DNA from: Arachis hypogaea
Taxonomy: Eukaryota; Streptophyta; Magnoliopsida; Fabales; Fabaceae
Length of the DNA: 64,000 nt
Assembly: GCF_003086295.3 (NCBI RefSeq)
Contig: NC_092053.1
Location: 84,133,671-84,197,670 of the forward strand
Reading direction: 5' to 3'
A program made the position numbers and the translations under genes. Within the stretch, counting starts at the first letter, position 1; each line of letters opens with the position of its first letter. The notes beneath the pieces are model-generated. The model had not been told where the DNA came from. It saw nothing but the letters and a program-made list of their open reading frames with translations, and made no database searches. This document shows positions 47,933 to 59,655 of this stretch, piece after piece.

Positions 47933-48436
47933 TCAGTCTTCTGCTGTGAGTGGATCCTCCAAGAGGAAGATATCTAACTCCTTGTTTTTCGCCACCTTCT
48001 CACCATGATATAGCTTCAAACGATGTCCATTAACTTTGATGAGTTCAGAGCTTGAAGGATGACTTAGGTGAAAAACTCCGTACGGCTCAGCCTTCTCTAC
48101 TCTATACGGACCTTCCCATCTTGATCTCAACTTGCCTGGCATGAACCTCAGTCTGGATTTGTAAAGGAGGACTAAGTCCCCAGGTTGGAACTCTTTCCAC
48201 TTGATGTGCTGATCATGTACAGCCTTCATCTTTTCCTTGTACAGCCTTGAGTTCTCATAAGCTTCCAGGCGAAGGCTTTCCAATTCTTGCAGTTGCAACT
48301 TCCTTTCAGCTCCGGCTTTCTCAAATCCCATGTTGCACTCCTTTACTTCCCAAAAGGCTTTGTGCTCTACTTCAACTGAAAGATGACAGGCTTTTCCATA
48401 AACTAAGTGAAAGGGACTCATCCCAATGGGTGTCAT
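47933..48436 (-). pseudogene. Integrase C-terminal region of D2
   Basis: The open frame begins [20 protein letters not shown], the end of the gypsy integrase core region. It continues through the GPY/F-type C-terminal domain ([14 protein letters not shown], then [20 protein letters not shown]) to [11 protein letters not shown] at 47933. The catalytic DDE core is absent. Directly upstream (sense) the sequence is the linker before RT ([20 protein letters not shown]), so about the whole RT, RNase H and integrase core were removed in one deletion near 48437. The reading frame within the fragment is intact. Confidence 0.8.
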
Positions 48437-51007
48437 GAAGTGAGTTCCCGTGCAATGATAACTGGAAACTTCTGCTTGTCCTCAAGGTATGCATATTTGA
48501 TGTGTGGAGGGAGGGGTTTTAATTCTAACTTCTACTCATGGCCAGGCTCTGGATTGTCTGGAGCTGGTGACAATGGTAAAGTACTTTCATTGTCCTCAGA
48601 AAGTGTCCCCACATTCGGACCTTGTCCTATGTACTTCTCTGCTAACTCCTCCTGGTGAATTTCAACCACGGTTTCATCTATGATGTCACACTGGAGGATA
48701 GAATGATCTTCTGGAGGGTGCTTAATAACTCAATTCAGATTGAAGCTTACTACTCGGCCGTCTATTTCAAAAGAGTATGCCCACTAATACATTTTCAGCG
48801 ACTCCAACCACTGTAATAATGCTTTTATCTGCTAACACAAAATGAGCTGCCGACCTTTTTAAGGGAGGGAGCCTTAAAATATCATATATAGACAAAGGCA
48901 TTATACTTACACATGCTCCTAAATCACACATGCAGTCAGAAAATACCACACCACCAATAGTACAATTAACCATACATGGACCTGGATCACTACACTTTTT
49001 AGGTATACCTCCCATTAAAGCATATATAGAACTACCTAAAGGAATAGTTTTTAATTCATTAATTATATCTTTATGTATACATAAATCTTTTAGAAACTTT
49101 GCGTATTTAGGTACCTGTTGAATAACATCAAAAAGGGGAATAGTTACCTCAACCTTTTTGAATATTTCTACCATTTTGGGATCAGGTTCCAACTGCTTCC
49201 TGGGCTTCCTTGCAAGTTGTGGAAATGGAATAGGAATGGCATTTTCTACAGTGTCTGCGCCCTTTGGTGCTTCTTCCTGTGATTGAGCTTCTTCTTCTTC
49301 TTCAGCCATGTCCTGTATATCCCCTTCTTCCTTAACATCTTCAATTTCCACTACCTCTTCAGCTGAGGTGTGTTCTGGTGGGTTTGGCTCTTCCTGATTC
49401 CTCTCTTGAAATGTGGTTCCGGACCTTAGGGTGATGGCATTAATGCCACCCTTTGGATTGGGTAATGGTTGAGAGGGGATTCCACTGGAGCTCAAAGGCT
49501 GGTTATCGGAGTTATTCATTGATCCAATCTGTAAGACAAGAGCTTGCAAGGTAGAGTTCAGACCATTTAGAGTGGAAGTAAGGTTGTTTTCCATGGTATG
49601 TTGTCTCCGATTAATAGATTGTAGTAACTCATCATTAGAAGATGAAGAAGGACAAGTGATCTGAGAGGTCTGCTGTTGGTTGTGCTGTGATCCTTGGAAT
49701 TGCCTTAGGTGAGGTGCTCTGTAAGGCTGGTTCTGGTTCTGTTGCCTGTTGTTGTTATTATTCCACCTCTGATTTCCCTGATTGTCTCTGCCTCCTCTGT
49801 TATTGTTGTCCCTCCAGCTCTGATTAGAATTATCTCTCCAACCTTGGTTGGAATTGTCCTGCCATCCATGGTTGTAGCTACCACCTTGATTGTATCCTTG
49901 ATTGGGACGGTCATAGAAGTTATGAGTGGCTGCCACAGTGTTGTCTTCTTGCTGGGGCTGCGGACATTCATCAGTATAATGGCTATAATTAGCACAGATT
50001 CCGCATAATCTCTGTGGGACTAATTGTTGGCTTTGCTGTAGTGGAGAAGGTTGAGCTTGCTGAGCTTGTTGTTGATTCAATTGCATCTACTTCAGTAAGT
50101 TGGTCATTTCATAGATACTCTGAGTTAGAGCAGCAGTCTCTCTGCTAGAGGATACTTCTGCAACAGCTTTTGAACGGCCTTGTTTCTGCCTGTGATTCTG
50201 AGTAGATTCAGCTATGTCGCTGATCAATTGCCATGCCTCATCAGTGGTCTTGTACTTTTTCACAGACCCATTGCTAGCACTTTCCAATGTGGTCTTATCT
50301 TAGGGCCTCATGCCCTGTGTGACGTAGTCGAGCAACACTATCTTATCAATCATATGGTGGGGACATGCTTCCAGAAGATTGTTGAAGCGTTCCCAATATT
50401 CATAGAGAGCCTCGAATTTGTCCTGAACAATCATGGTAATATCTTTCCTCAGTTTATCAGTAACTTCAGCTGGAAAGAATTTTTTCAAAAATTCTCTTCT
50501 AAGCATATCCCAGTCAGAAACAGTTGCTGCGGGTTGAGTGTAGTACCACTCTCTTGCTTTTCCCTCAAGAGAGAATGTAAAAGCTTTCAAGAGAATAGAA
50601 GTTTCATCTGTACCATCACGCCTGACAGTAGAACAGGCTGCTTGGAAATCTCTCAAGTGCTTAATAGGCTCTTGAGTAGGTAAGCCATGAAACTTAGGCA
50701 TCAAATTGAGCAGTGCAGTCTTTATTTCAAAGTCTGTAGCCACTACTGGGTGATGCGCTTGAAACGGTTGCATTGTAAAATCAGGGGCTCCAGCCTCCTG
50801 GATTGTAATTCTCCTAGGTGCTGCCATGTCACCTACACGTAAATAAACCAAATCAGTAGAAAGGGAGCTTGTTTCTTCCTCAAGTGATGTTTCAGATTCG
50901 CCCTCAGAGAAGACTAATCGATGCTGAGCTTGCCTTATTCGTGAGATAGTTCTTTCAATCTCATGATCAAATACTGGCAAGCTTGGATCAGGAAGTGAAC
51001 GCGTCAT
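48437..51007 (-). pseudogene. Gag-protease of D2
   Basis: One frame from MTRSLPDPSLPVFDHEI at 51007 to 48767, about 747 codons, broken only by stops at about 50300 and 50087. In order: Gag core (HLRDFQAACSTV, GKAREWYYTQPA, SDWDMLRREFLKKFFP), a CCHC zinc knuckle at C-G-I-C-x4-H-x4-C near 49985-50010, a Gly/Asn/Trp repeat region, an acidic linker, and an aspartic protease with active-site block CDLGACVSIMPLSIYD. After 48767 the frame is lost. Fragments of the protease end and RT linker continue to the deletion at 48437. The N-terminal half looks like a normal Athila-type Gag. Confidence 0.8.
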
Positions 51008-51101
51008 TTAACGAAAGAAATATGTAGCTCATAGTAGCAAAAAAATAAAATAAAATGCAAATAAATAAATTCCAATCAATAACTTAGCACTCTATTGAAA
51101 C

Positions 51102-51119
51102 TCCCCAGTAACGGCCCCA
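51102..51119 (-). promoter_or_regulatory. Degenerate primer binding site of D2
   Basis: Minus-strand TGGGGCCGTTACTGGGGA has three differences from the tRNA-Asp site of G and H and lies next to the LTR end. Confidence 0.65.
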
Positions 51120-51124
51120 AAAAT

Positions 51125-52624
51125 TGACGTGGCAGAAATTGGCGAGTTAAAAAATTGTTATAAGAGATACATTGCAAGTACAGTTCTTAACCAACCGAAA
51201 ATCCACTTATCAATTTAGAAGGGTTGTCACAAAATTAAAATTAAAATCAAAATACTGGGAGTATGAATCCCAGGTCGTCTCCCAACGAGTTGCAGAAAAA
51301 TGTGCTACTTTATTAATCAGATGTTTTCAAAAATGGTTTGAGTTGATAAACAGAAAATTAAATTAGAGAATTTATGTAATTTTAAATAAAAACCTTGACT
51401 GGGAGTAGATTAGTTGGAAGCCCTATTCTTGTTGGAGTACTCTCAAGATTAATTGATAATTGAAGGTTGTTCTCCTTAGTTACCCTTTACTAGGTAGAGG
51501 AAAGTCAAGCAAGTTGGAAAGCTATTTCTAGTCACAAGTCCTAATCCTCTCCCTTGGGAAGGACTAGTGTCAATGACTAGAGGGTGATCCAACAATAAAC
51601 CAAATTATAATTTTTTTCTTGAGTAATCCAACTCAAGGTTTCCTTTCAATCATCTCCCAATCAGTTATGGAACTACTCGCTCATTATGAATGTAAATTTC
51701 ACAAAATAAGGAAGAGAAATACTGAAAGACATAATAAATAATAATCAAAAGGATCAATTAAAAATGAAAATAGTTCTTGTATAAATAAATTCTAGAAATA
51801 ATCCAAGAGTAACTCTGAGTAAATAAAGGACATGAAAGAGTAAGCGACAAGTAAGGAAACAAACTAGAATGACGAAGTCTTGACGGAGGTAATAACTCTT
51901 CTCAATGTCCCAATCCAAAAAGCAATAAAAACGAAATCCTAAGAACTATCAATGTGTAGAGAGAAAACCCAGAGGAGAGGTAAAATCAGATCTAAAACTA
52001 AAAGTTATTCGGAATGAATGTTGTTCTCTGGTCTCTGCATGTTTCCTGGCTCTAATCTGCTTTTCTGGGCCGAAATTTGGGTCAAAACAGGGCCCAAAAT
52101 TGCCCTAAGCAAATTCTGCAGATTCTGCAGATCGCGCATATCACGCGATCGCGTCATCCAGGCGTTCGCATCATCCAGCGTTTTGCCTTGCCACACGTGC
52201 GCGTCGTCCACGCCTTCGCGTCACTTGTGCAGTTTCCAATCCCCGCGGTCGCGTGAGCCATGCGTCCGCGTCACTGCAATTTCCTCTATGTCGCGCGGTC
52301 GCGTGAGCCATGCGTCCGCGTCACTTCTCGCTGGTTATCTCCTTAATTTCTTGTGTTCCTTCCATTTTTGCAAGCTTCCTTTCTAATCTCCAAGTCATTC
52401 ATGCCCTATAAAGCCTGAAAGATTCAACACACAGATCACGACATCGAATGGGATAAAGGAGAATTAAAATACAAAATTAAAAGTCTCTAGGAAGCAAGTT
52501 TTCAACCATAAAGTATTTTTAGGAAGAAATTATAAATGCATGCTTATTTAATGAATAAGTGGGTAAAGATTTGATAAAACCACACAATTAAACACAATGT
52601 AAACCATAAAATAATGGTTTATCA
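51125..52624 (-). repeat. 5' LTR of D2 (1500 bp)
   Basis: Starts TGATAAACCATT at 52624. CpG array at about 52130-52325; U5 stem CTGGGA/TCCCAG at 51255-51260 and 51268-51273. Very close to the 3' fragment at 23020-23391. Confidence 0.9.
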
Positions 52625-53515
52625 GGCGTGCCACTTAAGAACCCAGGCGTGGCACGCCAAGCTTGAGGAGCTCACAAATGTATGGGCGTGCCACTTGAGT
52701 AGCATGGCGTGGCACGCTGGTACAATAATCCAGAGAAGGGGCTGAAGGCAATTGAAGACTGGGCGTGCCACTTGGTATCGAAGGCGTGGCACGCCAACCT
52801 CTCAATCTCACTTTGGCGTGCCACTTGAACAACCAGGCGTGGCACGCCAATGAAACAAAGAGACAAAAGCAAGGGCTGGGCGTGCCACTTGGTGTCGAAG
52901 GCGTGGCACGCCAACCCAAGTATCTCACTATGGCGTGCCACTTGAAGGCTGAGGCATAGCACCCCAGCTACTAGAACTAAGGAAAGATCATGGGCGTGGC
53001 ACGCTGGTATAAATTTCCAAAGAGAGTGAAGAAGGCCAAATACATGAGGTGTGCCACTTGGTGTTGAAGGCGTGGCACGCCATCCACTATTCCTCACTTG
53101 GGCGTGCCATTTGGACCCCAAGCGTGGCACGCCAGTGTCATTCAGAGAGCAAAGAAGCATTGGGGCGTGCCACTTGAGTTTGTGGCATGGCATGCCAAAC
53201 AGAGGAACCAGTTATTCACAAAGGGGCGTGGCACGCCAGACCCTGGGCGTGCCACGCTAGTTCAACTTTCCAGATAAGCTTGGCCAAGCATACAGCAAGG
53301 GCGTGGCACGCCAGACGCTGGACGTGCCACGCTAGTTCAAGTTTCCAGAGGCAAAGAGAAATGGAAAAAGGCTAGGGCATGCCACTTGAGCTCGAAGGCG
53401 TGGCATGCCAAGGTTGTTTGTGAAGACGAGCGTGCCACTTGAAGGGCTAGGCATGGCACGCCAAGCTAGAATTAAAGAGCACGTGACACGCCACTGGAGC
53501 GCCAACCACACGCCA
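52625..53515 (+). repeat. GGCGTGGCACGCC array in the J LTR
   Basis: About 20 units alternate GGCGTGCCACTTG with GGCGTGGCACGCC at 30-70 base spacing. GGCGTG-N-CACGCC is palindromic around one base. Confidence 0.8.
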
Positions 53516-54524
53516 GCTGGGAAGTCACACTTATTGAGCTTCTTTTCCCTCCAAAATGTAATTTTCCTTTTTCACTTTTGTAATTATTTTATTTTTACTA
53601 GGAGTAGTATAAATGCCCTCAAGGAGTACTGAAGAGGGGGTTAAGCAGTTAGTTTTAGATCCACTTTTACACTTCACTTTTGAGTACTTTCTTTGAGCTA
53701 TGAGTAGCTAACTTCCCTCTCATTAAGAGAGGGAGCTCTGTTGTACTTGATGGATTGATAATAGTGAAATTCTTCTTCTCTTCATCTTCTCTTGATTTTC
53801 TAGAAGGAATTTTGTTCTTAAAGATTAGTGTTCAATTATCTTGGAAAAGAAATTGAATGCAAAATGGGTTTCATGGGAACCTTGGAAAAGGAAACATGAA
53901 ACCATGCTTGAAATCCCTTCTCACACTTGAGTAGAATCTGGGTTTTGGTGTTTGGATATGTGACATATAATCCTCCCTCTACTTGGACCTATGATGGTGT
54001 ATGGTATAATCAGGGACCAAGCATATCTCTCTTCATGAGCAATTAGACCAAGGAATTGGGGCTTAATCAATCATGATTGTCAAGAGGTCAATGAGTTGCA
54101 TGATTGAAGAGGATATAAGCTAGATTTGATCCAAATAGACAACATCTCCTGATCTCAATGAATTTCCCCATTCCTATCTATCCATTTCTTTATAGCTAAA
54201 TTTTACATTCAGTAATTTCCCATTCCCATTTACATTCAAGTCATTTATGATTCTGTACTTTACATTCTGCCATTTCTATTTCTGCACTTTATTGCTTTTC
54301 TTTTTATTCTAGCCATTTACATTTATGTCATTTATAATTCTGCACCTCACAATCTATTTGTTCTGCTTGACTAATTCATCAATCAATTAAAACTGCTTGA
54401 ATTTGCCAATCTCTGTGGATACGATCCCACACCACTGTGGGTTATTACTTGACGATAATTTTGGTGCACTTGCCAAAAGAATTAATTCACCAAATTTTTA
54501 ATGGGGTGTGAATTAAATTCATCA
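52625..54524 (+). repeat. LTR of element J, truncated at its left
   Basis: A plus-strand LTR ending AAATTCATCA at 54524, interrupted on the left by D2. It has an array of GGCGTGGCACGCC units to about 53520, TATAAATG at 53610, and the U5 stem CCCACA/TGTGGG near 54429-54446. No coding sequence. Confidence 0.75.
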
Positions 54525-54720
54525 ACCGTCTAAGAAAGGTAGGGGGAAGTGATCCTTCCTAGTGGCCTCATTAAGCTTCCTATAATCGATGCACATGCGC
54601 TAACCGATCACTGTTCTTGTAGGTATCAGCTCGTTCTGCTCATTTGGTACAACAATGTCCCTCATTTCTTTGGGACTACTTGCACTGGGCTTACCCAAGG
54701 GCTGTCTGAGATAGGGTAAA
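54525..54720 (-). pseudogene. Element I: N-terminal reverse transcriptase fragment
   Basis: On the minus strand it reads YPISDSPWVSPVQVVPK in one frame, then ELIPTRTVIG, stop, RMCIDYRKLNEATRKDHFPL. These are the opening blocks of an Athila-like RT. The TAG at 54600-54602 stands where Trp is expected. A change of frame or small deletion lies after VVPK. It is cut by the J LTR at 54525 and by the H LTR at 54720. Confidence 0.8.
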
Positions 54721-57031
54721 TGATGCACGGAAAACTTGTCTCTCAACAAATCTCCCTTCGGCAAGTGTACCAAAGTTGTCGTCAAGTAAAAACTCACAAT
54801 AGAGTGAGGTCGAATCCCACAGGGATTGATTGATCAAGCAACTTTAATTAGAAGAATGTTCTAGTTGAGCGGATCCAGAATTTGGGTTGAGAGTTGCAGA
54901 AAATATAATGGCGGGAATGTAAATAACAGAAAAGTAAATGCTAGAATTAAAAGACTGGAAGTAAATGACTGAAAATAAATTGCAGAACTGTAAATGCGAA
55001 TGGGGGATTTGCTCATAAAAGTAAATGGCAGAAATTAAAGAGAATGGGTAAGATCAGAGATGGGGAGTTCATTGGGCTTAGGAGATGTTGCAATTCTCCG
55101 GATCAAGTTCATTTTCATCTCTTCCTCAATCAATGCACTCATTGATCTCCTTGGCAATCTTAAGTGATTGAATTACAATTTCTTGCAATTTAATCTCTCA
55201 AATCTTGATCAATAGCCAATTCCTTGGTCAATTGCTCATGAGAAGAGATGAAGTATGGTCACTGATTATACCACATGCATTTCCCAAACCAAGTATTGAG
55301 AGGGTTATAGTCACATACCCATCCAAACCCAATTTGGTCCAGCATGAGAAAGCATTTCTAGCTTGATCTCTTCATTCCTCTTTCAAGGTTCAAAAGAGAT
55401 CCAAGTTTGAATAGCTTCTCTTCCAAGATAACTACTCAATTGGATGAAGATCGAAAGCTTTCAAGTAAAATCAAGAGGAAAGATAGAAGAAGAATAATAA
55501 AAATTAGTATTGATCCATAAAATTACAACAGAGCTCCCTAACCCAATGAAAGGGGTTTAGTGGTTCATAGCTCTTGAAAATGAAAACAAAGATGGAGAAT
55601 ACATCATAAAACTAGAAATTGTAAAGAAAAGTAAAATATACAGAGAGTAGTTCTCTATTTCTCAGCCTCCAGAACTCCTTTCTCAATTCAAAGCTACTCC
55701 TATATATACTACTCTTCTCAGCTTCTAGTTTACTCTTCAAGTCTTGGGCCTTTGGATCTTGAGTTTGAAGCAGTTCTTTTCTTTATTTGGGCTTGGCTTT
55801 ACTTGCTGAGAGAAAGTGCTAAGTGGGCAGAGACTTCAGCTCAAGGCGTAAGGGGTGTTAATCATTTAGTGAAAGTATAATTTCGGGAACGTTAGTGACA
55901 CTTAACATTGTCACTAACGTTCCAATGCACCCCTTTGCCTCACGTTAAAACCCACGTTAACTAGGTTAACGTTGCTTTTAACATTGCCTTGTTAATCCTT
56001 CGAGAACGTTAGTGACACTCAATATTGTCACTAACGTTCCAGTGTGCCCCTTCTTGTTTCACGTTAAAGCTTACGTTAACTAGGTTAATGTGGCTTCTAA
56101 CGTGGCCCTTGCCAACTTTCGAGAACGTTAGTGACATTCACCATTGTCACTAACGTTCCAATGTGCCCCTGGGTCTCACGTTAGAGTCCACGTTAACTAG
56201 GTTAACGTGGCTTCTAACATGGCCATCTTTAGCCATCCCAACGTTAGTGACAATGTTGAGTGTCACTAACGTTGGCTCCTCCTTCATTCCTCATCCTTAG
56301 CTTCCACGTTAACCAAGTTAACGTGGAAGTTAACGTGACTCTTGGGGGTTGTGTGGTTGCTTCAACGTTAGTGACAATGTTGAGTGTCACTAACGTTGTC
56401 GACAACTCTTCATCCTTTACGTTAGTTCCCACGTTAACCAAGTTAACGTGGGAGTTAACGTGGTACTTTGCACCATAGGCCAACGTTAGTGACAATGTTG
56501 AGTGTCACTAACGTTGGCTTCTCTTCCCCCCTTAACGTTAGAGGCCACGTTAACTAGGTTAACGTGGCTTCTAACGTGGCCACTTATGAGTAATTGCCAA
56601 CGTTAGTGACGATGTTAAGTGTCACTAACGTTGGCTCAACTTCTCTTCTCCACGTTAGAGTTCACGTTAACTTAGTTAACGTGACTCTCTAACGTGGGCA
56701 TTGATGGCTTTTTTGAGAGTGTTATTGGCAATCACTTTTCTCATTAACCTTGCAAGTTACCTCCCCTTTTCTTGCTTCCTTTTTGGGCCTGAAATCAAGC
56801 AATAAAGTGCATCAAAGCTCTAGTCCAAGTCATGAGTAATGCAACATAATATTTGTCACTAAACTTATGCAAAATCCTCATGAAATTATGTAAAATGCAC
56901 AATGTACTCTTGAATCAAGGCATAAGTGAATATCTACCCAAAACTTGCTTATTTCCTACAGAAATGCATGAAACTAACCTAAAAACAGTAAAGAAAAGGT
57001 CAGTGAAACTGGCCAAGATGCCCTGGCATCA
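54721..57031 (-). repeat. 3' LTR of H (2311 bp)
   Basis: Starts TGATGCCAGGGC at 57031 and ends GTGCATCA at 54721 on the minus strand. Hairpin array at 55855-56715, U5 stem near 54795-54810. Confidence 0.9.
55855..56715 (-). repeat. Hairpin array in the H 3' LTR
   Basis: Same stems as in B and G (AACGTTAGTGACA against TGTCACTAACGTT) but a different loop (ATGTTGAG instead of CTCACCTT). Confidence 0.85.
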
Positions 57032-57048
57032 CAACACCAAACTTAAAG
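57032..57048 (-). promoter_or_regulatory. Polypurine tract of H
   Basis: Minus-strand CTTTAAGTTTGGTGTTG, identical to G. Confidence 0.85.
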
Positions 57049-58134
57049 CTTGCTTGTCCCTAAGCAAGTACTGTAACAATAGAATGATGAATGGAATATC
57101 CAGAGGAATGTGTCATTCTTGTGGAAGTCATGTTACTGATTTTATGGTGGTTTCATGCATAGCAACTTAGGTTCATTCCATTACTGGCTTTCAGACCTTT
57201 ATCATGTCCCTAAACACTTACTTTGTTTATATCCCATGAGACTTTTATTCATTGATCCTTTTATTGTTATTTCAAGGGTTGTTTGTGTTATTTAGGCTAA
57301 GTGCTCTGTAAGGGGGCAACTCTTTAAGATAAGCTTTCAGCCAACACTCCCGAACCAGTTGGTTCAAGGTGCTAGGTGTTGAGACACCCCTAAGGACTTA
57401 CTCCCTCAAGCCTATCCCCCATACATACACACTACAGGCATTTAGTTTATTTATTTTCTTTTCTTGAGACCTTGGTGTCTAGCACCTCTTTGGGTTACTA
57501 AGTGTTCTGTAGTGAAGGTTACTCTTGATAGTGGATTTTCAGCTGATAATCCCGGGTTATTTAACCCAAGTTACCAAGTGATAAAGCACCCCTGAGAGCT
57601 TATTCATCCAAGTAGATCCCTCACAGAGGAGCACCACAGACACTTGCCTCAAGATTAAAACCATTGATGCCTAGCCTTATTGCTTACTCTTTTTCTTTTG
57701 TTTTTCACTTCCATTGTTCTTTCCCTTTTCTCTTCTTAGGATCTTGTTATTAACTTAGTCTCATGAGTGTATCCAAAGCAAAGTATTCAGGATAGATAGT
57801 TGTCCTCCTAGCCTTGTGGTTGAACCAACTTAGCTAACTTATGACTACCCCAAAGATTCATGAATGCACTTCCACAATATGAACTCTACCCTGGTCTTTT
57901 AAAAACATAAACATTCTCTTCTTCAATTTGATTTAAAATGGACAAGCTTACAAGTAAATAAGGGAATGATGCAGTGACATTTAAACCAGAAATCATGGAC
58001 CTATTCAGAAGGAAAACTTAAAAGACAGAATTTTAAAAAGTTTAAACATAACATGGAAGCAGGTTCTATTTCATACAAGATCTTCCTTATTTAAAGCATA
58101 GAAAATGATGGACTAAAAAGAACTCCACCACCTT
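57049..58134 (-). other. 3' non-coding region of H
   Basis: No gene; colinear with B 9094-10071 and G 38528-39592, with decayed CTGTGGTG boxes. Confidence 0.55.
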
Positions 58135-59655
58135 TCATTCATGTGGATGTCCATGCTCCTCTCCTTGTTTGTCCTCATTGTGTCTCTCTTGAGTGCTTGT
58201 ACTTCCACTTCCCTTGCCTTTTCCAAGCAGCTTCCTCCAGAAACCACTATCTTCCATCTTCTTCTTGAGTGTCTCCTTTTGCTGTTTCACTTTCCTCTCT
58301 TCTTGTTCTACAAATTCTTTTTGGACCTCATCATATGTAGGGATGGCATAGTGTAGCTGATGCATATTACTGGTCATGTAGTTCAACTCGGCTTGAGTGT
58401 TTACATAGAACTCCTCCCTATATAGTTGCCTTCCTTCATTGAGTACACTGAACCCATTGAAAGTTTTCATTTGGGCTATCTACTGCTGGTTGAGTTCTTG
58501 CAAGTGCTTCTCTTGAATCTCTTGCCTCTCATTCACTTGGTTGATGGCTTGAGTGAGCTGGGAGTATTGTTCCTGCTGCTGCTCCATTTGTTGTTTTTGC
58601 CATGCTTCCTGTTGGCTCAGCCGGTTCAGTATTTGCTCTTGTCCTTCCATATGTCTCTGTCCCAAATCTTCGATGGCTCTTAGAAGGTGAGTCATATTCA
58701 AGTTGGCTGGGTCATGATGCTCTTCCTGTTAATATTCTTCCTGATGATATTCCTCTTGATGAGCTTCTTCCTGGGCCCTTTGCCTTCCTATATGTGGCCT
58801 TCTTAGTTGCTGAGCTGGTGTGGTATAGACCATTCGCTCGAGTGTGACTGGCCTCCCTGGGTTCACCCAGTCTGGGCTGCTGTCCTCAAATATTACCTTG
58901 GCCTTGTTGCACAAGCGGAGAATGGTGCTGGGGTACCAAAGTCTGGCACCTGAGTCAGCTTTCTCAGCTGACTCTTGAATCCCTTTGGCAATGAGCTCAT
59001 GCACTTTGATTTCCCCACCTTGTACTAAGCATTGTACCATAGTGGCTCAATTGATGTTAACCTCCGAATTATTAGCAGCTAGTAGGATGGACCTCCTTAC
59101 AAGCTCAAACCACCCTTTGGCTTCAGGGTGAAGGTCTCCCCTTTTTATGAATTTTGGTCTCCCATCTGAGTACCTCTCCCAGTCAGCGGCTATGACACAG
59201 ATATCTGATGCTATCTCTGAGAGCTCATCCTTATCGGGGCTTCTACTTATCCTTGCCTGATAACTCTCCTCATCAAATTGAGGTGATTTCAAGTGAAGAG
59301 CTCTTGTTATGGCACTTGGGCTGAAGTCCACCTCCCTTCCTCTCACATAGCTTTTGAAGGTTGGGGCTTTGGTCTTATCCTCTCTAACTGCATTTGCATA
59401 GAATTCTTTGATGAGGTTTCCATTGATCTTCCCCTCTGGATTGGTGAGCAATTGCCACCCCCTCTGTTCGATTTTTCTCCAAATCTGTGGTGATTCATTG
59501 GCATTGATTTGGAAGATTAATTCTGGAAATATTCTTCTGGCACTTATCCGCTCAAATTCATGCTCATGAAAGGCAGTCTTGAATCTCTTGTCATCAAAAG
59601 GAGCACTCTCCATAGGACCCTTCCTCTTTTGCCTCTTTGAGCTTGATGATGCCAT
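58135..59655 (-). pseudogene. ORF3 (env-like) of H
   Basis: A single frame of about 507 codons from MASSSSKRQKRKGP at 59655 to EEHGHPHE at 58135, broken only by three stops (59047, 58729, 58480). B or general codon comparison shows CGA, CAA and CAG at those places. PF20167-like domain in residues 40-280 (LIKEFYANAV, SYVRGREVDFSP, AKGWFELVRRSILL, LWYPSTILRLC), then EEY/HQ repeats and a long Gln-rich coiled coil ending in a basic stretch. No signal peptide or membrane helix. Best preserved with B; useful for reconstructing what the family protein looks like by alignment. Confidence 0.75.

Larger units (their letters stand above)
23020..52624 (-). mobile_element. Element D2: Athila-like retrotransposon carrying G and F
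   Basis: The minus-strand element has its 5' LTR at 52624-51125, primer site, gag-protease, a fused integrase end, hairpin, CpG array, ORF3, polypurine tract, and only 372 bp of its 3' LTR. G is inserted at 26090-46571 between the leader and ORF3. The 3' LTR is cut at 23020 by element E. Without G the element is about 9.1 kb. It lies in the J LTR. Confidence 0.85.

Noticed and set aside
52672..53193. 173-codon minus-strand ORF with repeated CHA and SGTP motifs
   Set aside because: By-product of the J LTR array.
52625..53515. CRISPR array
   Set aside because: Eukaryotic LTR context, two alternating unit types, variable spacing, no cas genes.
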